A stretch of DNA of 64,000 nucleotides from Arthrobacter sp. YN (GCF_002224285.1 NZ_CP022436.1:4526001-4590000); one strand, 5' to 3'; positions 25,544 to 34,606 are shown, counted from the first letter of the stretch. Numbers and translations are program-made. Notes: generated from the letters alone by a model not told the origin.

Positions 25544-26062
25544 ATGACCGCCACTCCCACCCTGCCGACGTCGGGCCTGACCGTCCTGACCCTGCCCCTG
25601 CGCGATCCCCGCGTTCGCCCGCTCCTGGACGAACTCGCCGTCGAATACGAAACCCGCTACGGAAACCTGTTCGGCACCGGCGGTGCTGCCGAGGAACTGA
25701 ACCGGTACCCCGCAGAGGAATTCGAAGCTCCGCACGGTGCCTTGATCATCATTCAGGAGAACGGCGAGTCAGTGGCCGGCGGCGCGTTCCGCCGCTATGA
25801 CGGCCACACTGCAGAGCTCAAGCGGATCTGGACGCACTCGGCCCACCGACGTCGCGGCTTGGCGCGACTGGTCCTGACGGAACTGGAGAATGAGGCTCGA
25901 CGACGCGGCTACCGGAAGCTCTACCTCACCACCGGCCCGCGCCAGCCGGAGGCGAAAAACCTCTACCTGGCCACGGGCTACAAGGCACTGTTCGACCTCG
26001 CCGCAGACCCTGAGGAAATCAAGCATTTGGCGTTCAGCAAGGATCTTGCCGCGCACAGCTAA
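25544..26062 (+). CDS. GNAT-family N-acetyltransferase
   Basis: 172-residue acetyltransferase. Motif A is RIWTHSAHRRRGLARLVLTE; the later RGYRKLYLTTGPRQPEAKNLY and YLATGYK are motif B. Start is the ATG at 25544 with CGAAAGG upstream. It lies 57 bases after the flavoprotein. In Bacillus, use of S-modified cysteines starts with N-acetylation by a GNAT, so this gene could belong to the same pathway as the LLM operon; this is a hypothesis only. Confidence 0.87.
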   Translation: MTATPTLPTSGLTVLTLPLRDPRVRPLLDELAVEYETRYGNLFGTGGAAEELNRYPAEEFEAPHGALIIIQENGESVAGGAFRRYDGHTAELKRIWTHSAHRRRGLARLVLTELENEARRRGYRKLYLTTGPRQPEAKNLYLATGYKALFDLAADPEEIKHLAFSKDLAAHS

Positions 26063-26065
26063 GCT
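26060..26065 (+). promoter_or_regulatory. -10 box, leaderless HerA-like gene
   Basis: TAAGCT, then six bases and the ATG at 26072. It overlaps the GNAT stop codon and argues for 26072 rather than the in-frame ATG at 26066. Confidence 0.45.
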
Positions 26066-26071
26066 ATGCGC

Positions 26072-27805
26072 ATGGCCAACAAACCCACTGCAACAACTGC
26101 CGAAAAACTCGCCACCATCCAGCAGGGGTACACCCTGGAAGGTGCCACCATCGAGCTGGGCGCCGCGATCGTGGACGGTGAAATCCACAAAGAGGCCCAG
26201 GTCCGGCTCCCGCTCGCCATGATGAACCGGCACGGGCTGGTGGCCGGCGCCACGGGCACCGGCAAGACGGTCACGCTGCACATGATCGCCGAACAGTTGT
26301 GTACGGCGGGTGTTCCGGTTTTCCTCGCGGACATCAAGGGTGATCTGTCAGGACTGGCCACGCCCGCCACCGGCAGTGAGAAGCTGACCGCACGCACCTC
26401 GGCGCTGGGGCAGGCATGGTCTGCAAAGAATTTTCCGGTCGAGTTCCTCTCGCTCGGTGGGGATGGCCACGGCATTCCGGTCCGCGCCACCATCACTTCG
26501 TTCGGGCCCATCCTGCTCTCCCGGATCATGGATTTGAACGACACCCAGGAATCCAGCCTCCAACTCATCTTCCACTTCGCTGACAAGAACAACCTGGAGC
26601 TGATCGACCTCAAGGACCTCCGTGCGGTCATCCAGTTCCTGACCTCGGACGAGGGCAAGGCCGAACTCGCCAACCTTGGCGGGCTCTCCAAAGCCACAGC
26701 CGGAGTGATCCTGCGCGAACTGGTCACCCTTGAGGCCCAGGGGATGGAGAAGTTCTTCGGCGAGCCCGAGTTCGATACCGCCGAACTGCTCCGCACAGCA
26801 CCGGACGGCCGGGGCGTGATCAGCTGCCTTGAATTGCCAACGCTGCAGACCAAGCCCCTGCTGTTCTCCACATTCCTCATGTGGCTCCTGGCCGACCTGT
26901 TCGAGGACCTCCCCGAAGCCGGCGACCTGGACAAGCCCAAGCTGGTCTTCTTCCTGGACGAGGCCCATCTGCTGTTCAACGGCGCCTCCAAGGCCTTCCT
27001 CGACGCCATCACCACCACCGTCCGGCTCATCCGCTCCAAAGGCGTGGGCATCTTCTTCGTCACGCAAACACCCAAGGATGTTCCTGCCGACGTCCTGGGC
27101 CAGCTCGCCAACCGTATCCAGCACGCCTTGCGCGCCTTCACACCCGAGGATGCCAAGGCGTTAAAGGCCACCGTGTCCACGTTCCCCGTCAGTGACTACG
27201 ACCTCGAAGAGACGCTCACCTCCGCGGGCATCGGCGAGGCCGTCATCACCGTCATGAATGAGAAGGGTGCGCCCACACCGGTTGCTTTGACCCGGCTCCG
27301 TGCACCGGAGTCCGTCATGGGTCCCAGCACGGACGACCTCATCAAGAGCACCGTGGCAGCGTCTTCTTTGCTGGTGAAGTACGGCACCGCCGTGGACAAC
27401 CTCTCCGCGTACGAGAAGTTGAATGACCAAGCCGCCGTATCCACCGGCGATGCTGCTCCAGGGCTGCCACCGGTGCCTTCTTCATCTTCCGGGGGTTCCG
27501 GTGCTTCCGGGGGTTCCGGTGCTTCGCAGGCCGACATCGACGCCGAAGCGCGCCGGATCGAGGAAGAGATCCTGGGCCGCCCCAGCTCGCGGTCCTCATC
27601 ACCTGAGTCCTACCCTGCTCCCGCGCCCGCTCCAGTTCCGCAGCAGGCTCCGGCCCAGCAGGATGGAATGTTCGGTGACATCGCCGGCGCCCTCGGCGGG
27701 GCGCTGGGCGGCGGGCTGAAAAGCATGGCCCGGTCCATGGGCACGCAGCTGGGCCGTGACCTCCTGCGCGGCGTCTTCGGCACCTCCTCACGGCGCCGCC
27801 GCTAG
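26072..27805 (+). CDS. HerA/YjgR-like ATPase (DUF853)
   Basis: 577-residue P-loop ATPase of the DUF853 family. Walker A is GATGTGKT (residues 59-66) and Walker B is LVFFLDEAH around residue 293. KGVGIFFVTQTPKDVP and LGQLANRIQHALRAFTP follow, typical of the HerA/FtsK superfamily. Related proteins act as hexameric motors on DNA; E. coli YjgR has no settled role. The tail after about residue 470 is low-complexity Gly/Ser/Pro/Gln with two exact 18-base repeats in the DNA, then an amphipathic C-terminus (RSMGTQLGRDLLRGVFGTSS). It has no nuclease partner such as NurA nearby. Confidence 0.9.
   Translation: MANKPTATTAEKLATIQQGYTLEGATIELGAAIVDGEIHKEAQVRLPLAMMNRHGLVAGATGTGKTVTLHMIAEQLCTAGVPVFLADIKGDLSGLATPATGSEKLTARTSALGQAWSAKNFPVEFLSLGGDGHGIPVRATITSFGPILLSRIMDLNDTQESSLQLIFHFADKNNLELIDLKDLRAVIQFLTSDEGKAELANLGGLSKATAGVILRELVTLEAQGMEKFFGEPEFDTAELLRTAPDGRGVISCLELPTLQTKPLLFSTFLMWLLADLFEDLPEAGDLDKPKLVFFLDEAHLLFNGASKAFLDAITTTVRLIRSKGVGIFFVTQTPKDVPADVLGQLANRIQHALRAFTPEDAKALKATVSTFPVSDYDLEETLTSAGIGEAVITVMNEKGAPTPVALTRLRAPESVMGPSTDDLIKSTVAASSLLVKYGTAVDNLSAYEKLNDQAAVSTGDAAPGLPPVPSSSSGGSGASGGSGASQADIDAEARRIEEEILGRPSSRSSSPESYPAPAPAPVPQQAPAQQDGMFGDIAGALGGALGGGLKSMARSMGTQLGRDLLRGVFGTSSRRRR
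27488..27523 (+). repeat. Two tandem 18-bp repeats in the HerA-like linker
   Basis: TCCGGGGGTTCCGGTGCT occurs twice head to tail and encodes a Gly-Ser-Ala linker. Exact nucleotide identity suggests recent duplication and possible length variation between strains. Confidence 0.8.
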
Positions 27806-27834
27806 TCCCCCCTGACTGACACAAGCACGACGCC

Positions 27835-27861
27835 GGGCGGCAGCAACGCTTGCTGCCGCCC
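27835..27861. terminator. Strong hairpin after the HerA-like gene
   Basis: GGGCGGCAGCAA and TTGCTGCCGCCC are exact 12-bp arms around CGC, 29 bases after the stop codon. Confidence 0.65.
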
Positions 27862-27950
27862 GCCGTCGAGCCTTCTCCAATCGGTGGACATACGTCATAT
27901 CGGGGCCCTCCTGCACAGTGATCGCTGCCGTGGCAGGTAACGTAAAGGGC

Positions 27951-28949
27951 GTGCAGTTGAGTCAGGCGTTCGTCAAGACCGCAGCCGGATGGCTGCTCGG
28001 TCTGATGCTTGCTGCCGCCGGGGCCATCGTCTGCATCAATTTGGTGAGCTCGTCGGTGGCCAGCCCACAACAGCCCGTCAAGGAGTACCTGGCGGCGCTG
28101 CAAAAGGGCGAAGGCGAAGAAGCACTGGGCCTCCTGCGGGCCAAAGTGCCCAGCTCGAACGCCGCCATGCTGGACGGCACCGCCCTGCAAACCGCCGCTT
28201 CCAAGCTATCCGACGTCACAGTGGGGAACCCCGAATCGCGGGGCAGCAACCGCATGGCGGTCCCCGTCGACTACACCCTGGACGGCAGCAGACTCCACAC
28301 CGAGTTCCTGATGGAACGGACCGGGACGCAGTGGCTGTTCTTCGCCAAGTGGGCTTTCGTGCCCACCACGTTGCCCACCATTGAGGTCACAGTGGTCAAT
28401 GCCAGCGAAGCCACCCTCAACGGTGTGCCCGTCAATATGCCCAATGGCCGGAACACCTTCGCGGTCTTCTTCCCCGGCAAGTACGAGGCCAGCCTCAACG
28501 GGACCTTCTTCGAGGCACCGCCCACCTCCGCCCTCGTCTCAACGCGCGACGGCGGCCAGGCTCCCCTGAACCTGCAGACGCGTTCCACCAAGTCCATGAA
28601 CGAGGCCGTCGCCGGGAAGGTCCGGGAGTTCCTGGACAGCTGCGCGGCGCAGGCCACCGAGCAACAGCGGCTCCAGCCCGATTGCCCGTTCTACCACGCC
28701 AGCAACGCACGCGTGGTGGACGGAACCATCAAGTGGGCCATCACGGATTACCCCAAAATCACCATCGAACCTTTCGGCGGCAAATGGGTGGTGGCTCCCC
28801 TCAACGGCAAGGCCACCCTGACAGCCCGGGAAATCAACCTGTTCACCGGGTACGTCAACGACCTCAGCGTGGAGCACGATTTCAGCTTCACCACCCAACT
28901 GGATGTCGACGCCGACACTGTGACAGTCACCCCGATGCTGACCTTCTGA
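27951..28949 (+). CDS. Membrane-anchored hypothetical protein
   Basis: About 332 residues of unknown function. One N-terminal transmembrane helix (AAGWLLGLMLAAAGAIVCINL) is followed by an extracytoplasmic region. Residues about 45-135 resemble DUF4878-like or NTF2-like stress-protein domains (VKEYLAALQKGEGEEALGLL, then TQWLFFAKWAF). A second region has the strand pattern GVPVNMPNGRNTFAVFFPGKYEASL, similar to lipoprotein-type repeats, and a third ends FSFTTQLDVDADTVTVTP. GTG at 27951 is preferred; the frame is open to 27918. No operon partner. The cell-surface location is the only safe prediction. Confidence 0.75.
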   Translation: MQLSQAFVKTAAGWLLGLMLAAAGAIVCINLVSSSVASPQQPVKEYLAALQKGEGEEALGLLRAKVPSSNAAMLDGTALQTAASKLSDVTVGNPESRGSNRMAVPVDYTLDGSRLHTEFLMERTGTQWLFFAKWAFVPTTLPTIEVTVVNASEATLNGVPVNMPNGRNTFAVFFPGKYEASLNGTFFEAPPTSALVSTRDGGQAPLNLQTRSTKSMNEAVAGKVREFLDSCAAQATEQQRLQPDCPFYHASNARVVDGTIKWAITDYPKITIEPFGGKWVVAPLNGKATLTAREINLFTGYVNDLSVEHDFSFTTQLDVDADTVTVTPMLTF

Positions 28950-29034
28950 GCTTCCCTGGCTCGCCGTACTGGTAAGCCGTTGACCAAGTCGGCAGCACTC
29001 GCCCACCGTTGACGGAGTCCGAGGGCATGAAAAG

Positions 29035-29071
29035 GCCCGGGCAACCTCCCTAAGAGGTCAAACCCGGGCCG
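29035..29071 (-). terminator. Terminator of the thioredoxin-NHL gene
   Basis: GGCCCGGG and CCCGGGCC arms with an inner GACCTC/GAGGTT pairing, followed on the minus strand by TTTT. It lies 20 bases after the stop at 29092 and could also serve the plus-strand gene. Confidence 0.75.
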
Positions 29072-29091
29072 TTTCGGTCAGTCAAGTGGGC

Positions 29092-31065
29092 TTAGTCCAT
29101 GCCGCGCAGGTCCAGGACCAGCTCGGACTCTCCGTCGGCCTGCAGGACTACCGGAATGCCCCAATCCTGCTGGTAGAGGTGGCAGGCGGCGTGGTCCGGG
29201 ATTTCCCCGTCTTCAGTTTCAGGTCCGTCGCAAGCAGCCGCACGGGCGGTGATGTGAAGGATGCCTTCGGGAACGTCGGCGGACAATTCCAGGGTGCGCA
29301 GCAGGCCCACAGATGTTCCGCCCCCGGAGACCAGCAGTTCCGGCGGGGTGGAGGAGATCTTCATCTGCGTGGGGTCGCCCCATCGGTCGTCCAGCTTCTG
29401 GCCGGTGGGCGCCGTGAAACGGACGGCCAGTTCCAACGGTCCGGGGGTCACCGGGCTCTTGGGACGGTGCGTCTGTGAAGCGCCCTCGTCCACTTGCTGG
29501 GCTTCCTTGGGGATCGGTACCAGGACCAGTTGGTGTTTGTTGGACTCCACCACTACAAGCAGCGGCTCGCTGCCTTCCACCTGGACCACAACGACGTCAC
29601 TCGGCTCAGCGAGGCCCCTCGCCAACGTGGACACCGACTTGGTAGCGGGGTCGTAGCGGCGGACGGCGCCGTTGTAAGTATCTGCGATGGCTACAGAACC
29701 GTCCGGCAGGACGGTGACACCCAAGGGGTGCTGCAACCGGGCCTCAGCGGCATCGCCGTCACGGAAGCCGAAATCGAACAACCCTTTGCCCACCGCGGTT
29801 TCCACGGTGACTCCGGAGTCGTTCAGCACCAACCGGCGAAGGGACGACGTTTCCGAGTCCGCAACCCAGATGTTGCCCTCGGCGTCGATTGCCAGGCCGG
29901 AGGACTGGGCGAACCAAGCTTCTTCAGCCTTACCGTCCAGCAGGCCCTCCAGACCGGATCCGGCCAGGATGGAAACCTCGTTGGCCAGGGGGTCGAAGGC
30001 GAAGATCTGGTGTGTGCCGGCCATGGCGATGACAACGCGCTGCAGCTTCTCGCTCCACACCACGTCCCACGGTGAGGACAGGGAAACCTCGGTGCCCAGA
30101 CCCAGCGCCCCCACATCGATGGCATCGGCCGCGAAGTCAGCCGGGCCGGCGTCGTGATGCTCAGACCACGTACCGGCGCCCGTGTCCGTCACTCGGGCGG
30201 GTCCGGCGTCGAGCAACCGCTGTACACCGTTCCCCGCGACGGTCTGCACGTAACCGGAACTCAGTGTCACTCCACGGAGGCGGTGGTTGACGGTGTCGGC
30301 CACCACGGCGTCGTAGCCCAGTTTCCATGCGAGCTCCGACGGGAGCAGCGCGACGCCCTGGGGCTCGTTGAACTGTGCGATCTCCGATTGGCCGTCCAGG
30401 TACCCCTTGGTGCCGGAGCCGATAACACGCTCCACGGTTTCCAGGTCCGGGCGGAGCTCCACCAGGCGGTGGTGGCCGGAGTCCACTACGAGGTAGTTTC
30501 CGTTCGGCAACTGCGTGGCTTTGCCCGGGAAACGCAAAGTGCCCGACGTCGGCACGGGAGCCACGTAGGGGCCATTGCCGCGGTGGAGGGTTCCCTTGGC
30601 TTCATGCTCGGCTACGAGTTCTTCCAACAGGACAGCCAGGCCGTCGGCGTGGCCCTCACCGGAAAGGTGGGCCACGATGTAGCCCTCGGGGTCGACGACC
30701 ACCAGCGTGGGCCAGGCACGGGCCGTGTAGGCCTTCCACGTGGCGAGTTCCGGGTCATCCAGGACCGGGTGGTGGATCTCGTAGCGCTCAACGGCCGACG
30801 CAAGCGCTACGGGGTCTGCTTCGTGCTCGAACTTGGGCGAATGTACGCCCACCGTCACCAGGACGTCGGAGTACTTCTCTTCAAGGGGGCGCAGCTCGTC
30901 AAGAACGTGCAGGCAGTTGATGCAGCAGAAGGTCCAGAAGTCCAGCAGCACGATCTTGCCGCGCAAGGACTCCAAGTCCAAGGATTTGCCGCCCGTGTTG
31001 AGCCAGCCGCGGCCCTCCAGTTCGGAGGCCCGGACCCGGAGTTGGGTGCGTACGGTTTCGCTCAT
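29092..31065 (-). CDS. Thioredoxin-like/NHL-repeat protein (NHLRC2-like)
   Basis: 657-residue protein. An N-terminal thioredoxin fold (about 1-160) carries the redox motif in DFWTFCCINCLHVLDEL. The NHL beta-propeller follows (about 170-530), with repeated strands such as GNYLVVDSGHHRLVEL, AVVADTVNHRLRGV and GNIWVADSETSSLRRL. The C-terminal part (about 560-657) is a beta domain. There is no signal peptide, so it is probably cytoplasmic. Its ATG overlaps the CopD-CtaG stop codon by one base (TGATG), implying translational coupling. The pairing hints at thiol chemistry during copper or oxidase maturation, but the function of bacterial NHLRC2-like proteins is not known. Confidence 0.88.
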   Translation of the reverse strand: MSETVRTQLRVRASELEGRGWLNTGGKSLDLESLRGKIVLLDFWTFCCINCLHVLDELRPLEEKYSDVLVTVGVHSPKFEHEADPVALASAVERYEIHHPVLDDPELATWKAYTARAWPTLVVVDPEGYIVAHLSGEGHADGLAVLLEELVAEHEAKGTLHRGNGPYVAPVPTSGTLRFPGKATQLPNGNYLVVDSGHHRLVELRPDLETVERVIGSGTKGYLDGQSEIAQFNEPQGVALLPSELAWKLGYDAVVADTVNHRLRGVTLSSGYVQTVAGNGVQRLLDAGPARVTDTGAGTWSEHHDAGPADFAADAIDVGALGLGTEVSLSSPWDVVWSEKLQRVVIAMAGTHQIFAFDPLANEVSILAGSGLEGLLDGKAEEAWFAQSSGLAIDAEGNIWVADSETSSLRRLVLNDSGVTVETAVGKGLFDFGFRDGDAAEARLQHPLGVTVLPDGSVAIADTYNGAVRRYDPATKSVSTLARGLAEPSDVVVVQVEGSEPLLVVVESNKHQLVLVPIPKEAQQVDEGASQTHRPKSPVTPGPLELAVRFTAPTGQKLDDRWGDPTQMKISSTPPELLVSGGGTSVGLLRTLELSADVPEGILHITARAAACDGPETEDGEIPDHAACHLYQQDWGIPVVLQADGESELVLDLRGMD

Positions 31066-33371
31066 CAGCGTCCTTCCAGCTTGGTGTTCGGTTCAGTCTG
31101 CCCTGCAGAGTCTGCGCGTTCGACATTGTTTCGTTCGGTGTCGCGTTCGACATTGTCGCTTTCGGCATCGCCGCTTTCGGCATCGCCGCGTTCGGCCTGG
31201 GCCGTCCGGGATGGTTGAACCGTCCTGGAAGTCTGGGCAGTGCGGTCTGCCATTTTGGCATCGCGGTCGGCGAGCCGGGCAAACATATCGTTGTAAGCGC
31301 TCAGGTCGGCGTCGTTATTCCTGTCCGCGGCACGATCAACTCGGCGGGTCTCCCGTTCATCCGAGCGGGACCACATCACGGCCACTCCGATCGCCACCAG
31401 CAGCGTGGGTACTTCGCCGATGCCCCATGCTACTGCGCCGCCCAACTGCTGGTCCCCGATGGCTGAAGGACCCCAAGCCCGCCCCAGGTTTCCAAAGTAG
31501 TCGGCGGCCAGCAGCCCGGTGCCACCCATGATGGCCACCCCGAAGAACGCGTGGAAGCCCATGGTGGCCAGCAGGAGGAGCAGGCGCATCGGATACGGTG
31601 CTCGGCGCGGCAGAGGATCGCTGCCGATCATGCTCAATACAAAGATGTAGCCGGTCAGGAGGAAGTGCAGGTTCATGAGCTCATGGCCCACATGTTCGCG
31701 CATCGCCAGGCCGAAAAGGTCCGAGTAGTAGAAGAGGACGATAGAGCCCGCAAAGTTCGCCGCGGCGAACAACGGGTGCGTCACGATCTGCGAGAACCTG
31801 GAATGCACAAACAGCAACAGCCATTCGCGAAGTCCCCGTGAGCCGTGGGCCCCTTCACCTCTGGAAGGCAGTGCCCGCAAGGCCAGAGTGACGGGTGCGC
31901 CCAGGACCAGGAAAATCGGCGCAACCATGGTCAGGGCCATGTGGTCAACCATGTGTGCAGAGAACAGCACCCGGCCATAAACAGCAGGCGGCCCGGAGGT
32001 GATGTACGTCAGCACCACGAGGCCGATCAGCCAGTTCACTGACCGGAACCAAGACCATTTGTCTCCGCGCCTGCGGACCTTGATGATGCCCATGATGTAG
32101 GTGACTGCACCAAACAGCGCCACTCCCACCCACAGCCAGTCGAAGCGCCATTCGGTCAGCCAGCGTTCCGGAGTGAGTTCCGGAGGGAGCTCGTAGCCGG
32201 AGAGGATGAACGACGGCGATGCATCAGGCGCATAGGTGGTGGGCTGCGGCGGAGCCGAGCGGCCCAGCGCAACGGCAAGTCCCGACGTCGCGCCCATGAC
32301 CAGCAGCTCAACCAGAACCAGCTGCCACAGCACGCGGCGGGCAGACATGGATCCGTTCTTGCCGAGCTGGGGAATGACCCACTGCCGGTGCATGAACCCG
32401 ATGCCACCCAGCACCAGCGTGGCCAAGGACTTCGCGACGATGAGTTGACCGTACGGGGATCCGAACAGGTCCGCGGGGTTGGTCACGCGGATGGCGGCAT
32501 TGATGACGCCGGAGGCGAACACCAGCACAAAGGCGAAGCCGGCCAGAGCCGAGAAACGCCGGAGGGTTTGCTCGGTGATGTCCGGCGTTCCCTTGCTCCG
32601 GGAACCCGTGAGTATCCCGGAAAGGACAGCGAGCATGATGATTCCGCCCACCCACGTGGAGACGCCTACGAGGTGGAGTCCCAGCGAGTTGATGGCACCT
32701 TCGTGGTCGCTGGAACTCGACGAGTGTCCGATTAAGGCGGTGGGAATGAGGCCGATCAAGGCCAGCAGGAGAGTGAACGCCAGCCCGGTCAAAGATCTCA
32801 CCCCGAACAGCGCGGTAGTGACCACTGCGGCGATGATGGTGACGGCGAGCCAGGCCTTGCCCGTCTCGATGTCCGTCATGAAGTACACCAGCGAACGGGT
32901 GAACTCGGCGTCGCCCGAGAGCCCTTGCCCTGCTACGTCTGCGTAGGTCAGGACGAGCACTGCCACTGCGGACAATGTCCATGCCGCTCCCGCGGCTGCG
33001 GCTACGGCGAGGGCCCGGGCAAAAGCGGGGTGTTCGGGTGCGTCAACGTCCTTCTCGCGGGAGCGCGAGCCGCCGAGGTTCTTGGGCAGGATGCCGACGG
33101 CAAAAATCAAGCCGCCCACCACAGTTGCCACTGAGACGTTGTGGATGGCCTTTGCGATCGGAAGTCCCCACCGGACCAACTCGCCGGGGTCGGAGACCTG
33201 CCGTGCTGCGGAAGCGCCCGAGAAGATGAGTGCCGCGGCGAGCGTCAGGAACAGCGCCGCCAGACCGGCCAATTGCCACGGCAGGGAAATCCCCGCGACT
33301 GTAGTGCCTCCCCGCGCTCCCGGCGTGGGAACAGGCGAAGGGGCAGTTGCGGAATTTCTTGCTGATGGCAC
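31065..33371 (-). CDS. CopD-CtaG fusion membrane protein
   Basis: 768 residues with many transmembrane helices. The first half is CopD-like copper transport (ALFLTLAAALIFSGASA; HNVSVATVVGGLIFAVG; TWVGGIIMLAVLSGIL; AKSLATLVLGGIGFMHRQW). The second half is a caa3-type CtaG module (LFSAHMVDHMALTMVAPIFL; HFLLTGYIFVLSMIGSDPLP; MGFHAFFGVAIMGG), whose conserved histidines and methionines handle copper for the CuB site of cytochrome oxidase. The GTG at 33371 is used. The hydrophilic tail of about 65 residues is repetitive and rich in Glu, Asp, Arg. Such fusions are common in actinobacteria. It likely delivers copper for respiratory oxidase assembly. Confidence 0.9.
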   Translation of the reverse strand: MPSARNSATAPSPVPTPGARGGTTVAGISLPWQLAGLAALFLTLAAALIFSGASAARQVSDPGELVRWGLPIAKAIHNVSVATVVGGLIFAVGILPKNLGGSRSREKDVDAPEHPAFARALAVAAAAGAAWTLSAVAVLVLTYADVAGQGLSGDAEFTRSLVYFMTDIETGKAWLAVTIIAAVVTTALFGVRSLTGLAFTLLLALIGLIPTALIGHSSSSSDHEGAINSLGLHLVGVSTWVGGIIMLAVLSGILTGSRSKGTPDITEQTLRRFSALAGFAFVLVFASGVINAAIRVTNPADLFGSPYGQLIVAKSLATLVLGGIGFMHRQWVIPQLGKNGSMSARRVLWQLVLVELLVMGATSGLAVALGRSAPPQPTTYAPDASPSFILSGYELPPELTPERWLTEWRFDWLWVGVALFGAVTYIMGIIKVRRRGDKWSWFRSVNWLIGLVVLTYITSGPPAVYGRVLFSAHMVDHMALTMVAPIFLVLGAPVTLALRALPSRGEGAHGSRGLREWLLLFVHSRFSQIVTHPLFAAANFAGSIVLFYYSDLFGLAMREHVGHELMNLHFLLTGYIFVLSMIGSDPLPRRAPYPMRLLLLLATMGFHAFFGVAIMGGTGLLAADYFGNLGRAWGPSAIGDQQLGGAVAWGIGEVPTLLVAIGVAVMWSRSDERETRRVDRAADRNNDADLSAYNDMFARLADRDAKMADRTAQTSRTVQPSRTAQAERGDAESGDAESDNVERDTERNNVERADSAGQTEPNTKLEGR

Positions 33372-33458
33372 TCATCCATTGTCCGCTACCTGTCGCAAGG
33401 CTGCGAATCGGGGCGGTGCTATGTGGATCACGGGCGCTATGTGGATATGTAGAAAGCA

Positions 33459-33492
33459 GAAGGGACGGCAACCATCAGGTTGCCGTCCCTTC
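33459..33492 (-). terminator. Terminator of the HU gene
   Basis: Exact 15-bp arms GAAGGGACGGCAACC and GGTTGCCGTCCCTTC around ATCA, just after the hup stop codon. A near-identical stem design occurs at 51153 after rpsN. Confidence 0.85.
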
Positions 33493-33513
33493 CAGGCGTT
33501 CGCCGAAGAGTAA

Positions 33514-33801
33514 TTACTTCTTCTTTGCGACAGCAGCCTTCAGCTTGGAGCCAGCGGTCAGCTTGACGCTGTGGCCGGCTGCGATCTGGATGGTCTCGCC
33601 GGTCTGCGGGTTACGGCCAGTGCGAGCTGCACGGTCGGTGCGCTCAACTGCGAGCCAGCCCGGGATGGTGATCTTTTCGCCAGCGGCGACAGAAGTCTCG
33701 AAAACTTCGAACAGTGCATCGAGCACGGAGTTGACTGCTGCCTGGCTGGTGCCAGCCTTGCCTGCTACCTCTGCAACGAGTTCACTACGGTTCTTAGCCA
33801 T
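33514..33801 (-). CDS. hup: HU-family nucleoid DNA-binding protein
   Basis: 95-residue basic protein. [20 protein letters not shown] starts the helical dimer part and VLDALFEVFETSVAAGEKIT continues it. The DNA-binding arm carries RTGRNPQTGETIQI with the conserved RNP, and the tail is KLTAGSKLKAAVAKKK. It lacks the long lysine/alanine tail of mycobacterial HupB. AGGAGG lies just upstream of its ATG. Single gene with its own terminator; about 235 bases upstream to the next gene hold its promoter region, where I assigned no site. Confidence 0.95.
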   Translation of the reverse strand: MAKNRSELVAEVAGKAGTSQAAVNSVLDALFEVFETSVAAGEKITIPGWLAVERTDRAARTGRNPQTGETIQIAAGHSVKLTAGSKLKAAVAKKK

Positions 33802-34036
33802 TTACGTCCTCCTGGACTCATACGTTTTTGAGCTTTCAAGCGGAATGCAAGCAAGCCACTGTTCGAAAACTTACCAGCTTGGGCTGACATGGCCAGCAAA
33901 TTCCGCGTGTTTCCGCGCCTTTTTGACCAAAATCACCGGATTTTCGGGGTTTTTAGGGGTGCTTTACGCCCTTGGCGTACCCTACGCCGTTGGCCGCACC
34001 CTCGTGCTGCCCCATCAGTCTTCCCGCTGTGCGCCG

Positions 34037-34600
34037 TCAGAACAGGACGCGCTGGAACAAAAGGTGGTCCTGCCATTCGCCCGCGATGTGCAGGTAGGCG
34101 GGCGCAACGCCGATCCGTTCGAAGCCGCACCGGTTGAGGACAGCTTGGGACGCTGCGTTGTGGAGCAGGGACGCGGCTTGGACCCGATGGAGGCCGAGCT
34201 CCTCTGTTGCCATACTCACGACGGCGGCAACCGCGCGCGACGCCAAACCCCTGCCGGTGCATTCCGCATCAATCCAATAGCCCAGGTTGGCGTTCTGGAA
34301 AGGGCCGCGGACGATGCCGGTCAGTGTGATCATCCCCTGAATTCCGCGGCTGCCGGTGACGACCCATGGCACTTCGCTGCCAGCGGCATAGTGGCCGAGC
34401 TTGGCTCGTATCGAAGCCTCCTGGCCTGCCACGGTAAAGAAGTCATCCCCACGTGTGGGCTCCCATTGCTCCAAATGCCTTCGATTACGCAGATAAGCAG
34501 AAGCCAGGTCTGTGGCATCTGAAAGCTCAAGAGGGCGCAGGTTTACCCGTTCGCCTCCCGCTCTGTCCGCGCTTGGGGAGACCGGTCGTGTGAGATTCAT
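34037..34600 (-). CDS. RimJ/RimL-type GNAT acetyltransferase
   Basis: 187-residue GNAT of the ribosomal-protein N-acetyltransferase group. Diagnostic parts are VNLRPLELSDATDLASAYL, NANLGYWIDAECTGRGLASR (acetyl-CoA loop) and LHRVQAASLLHNAASQAVL with NRCGFERIG. Targets of the group include the N-termini of S5, S18 and L12, but many members acetylate small molecules. The ATG at 34600 is supported by a -10 box six bases before it. Confidence 0.9.
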   Translation of the reverse strand: MNLTRPVSPSADRAGGERVNLRPLELSDATDLASAYLRNRRHLEQWEPTRGDDFFTVAGQEASIRAKLGHYAAGSEVPWVVTGSRGIQGMITLTGIVRGPFQNANLGYWIDAECTGRGLASRAVAAVVSMATEELGLHRVQAASLLHNAASQAVLNRCGFERIGVAPAYLHIAGEWQDHLLFQRVLF

Positions 34601-34606
34601 CCCCAG

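Noticed and set aside
27918..27950. GTG at 27918 as start of the membrane-anchored protein
   Set aside because: The later GTG at 27951 places the transmembrane helix at the usual distance; the call is uncertain.
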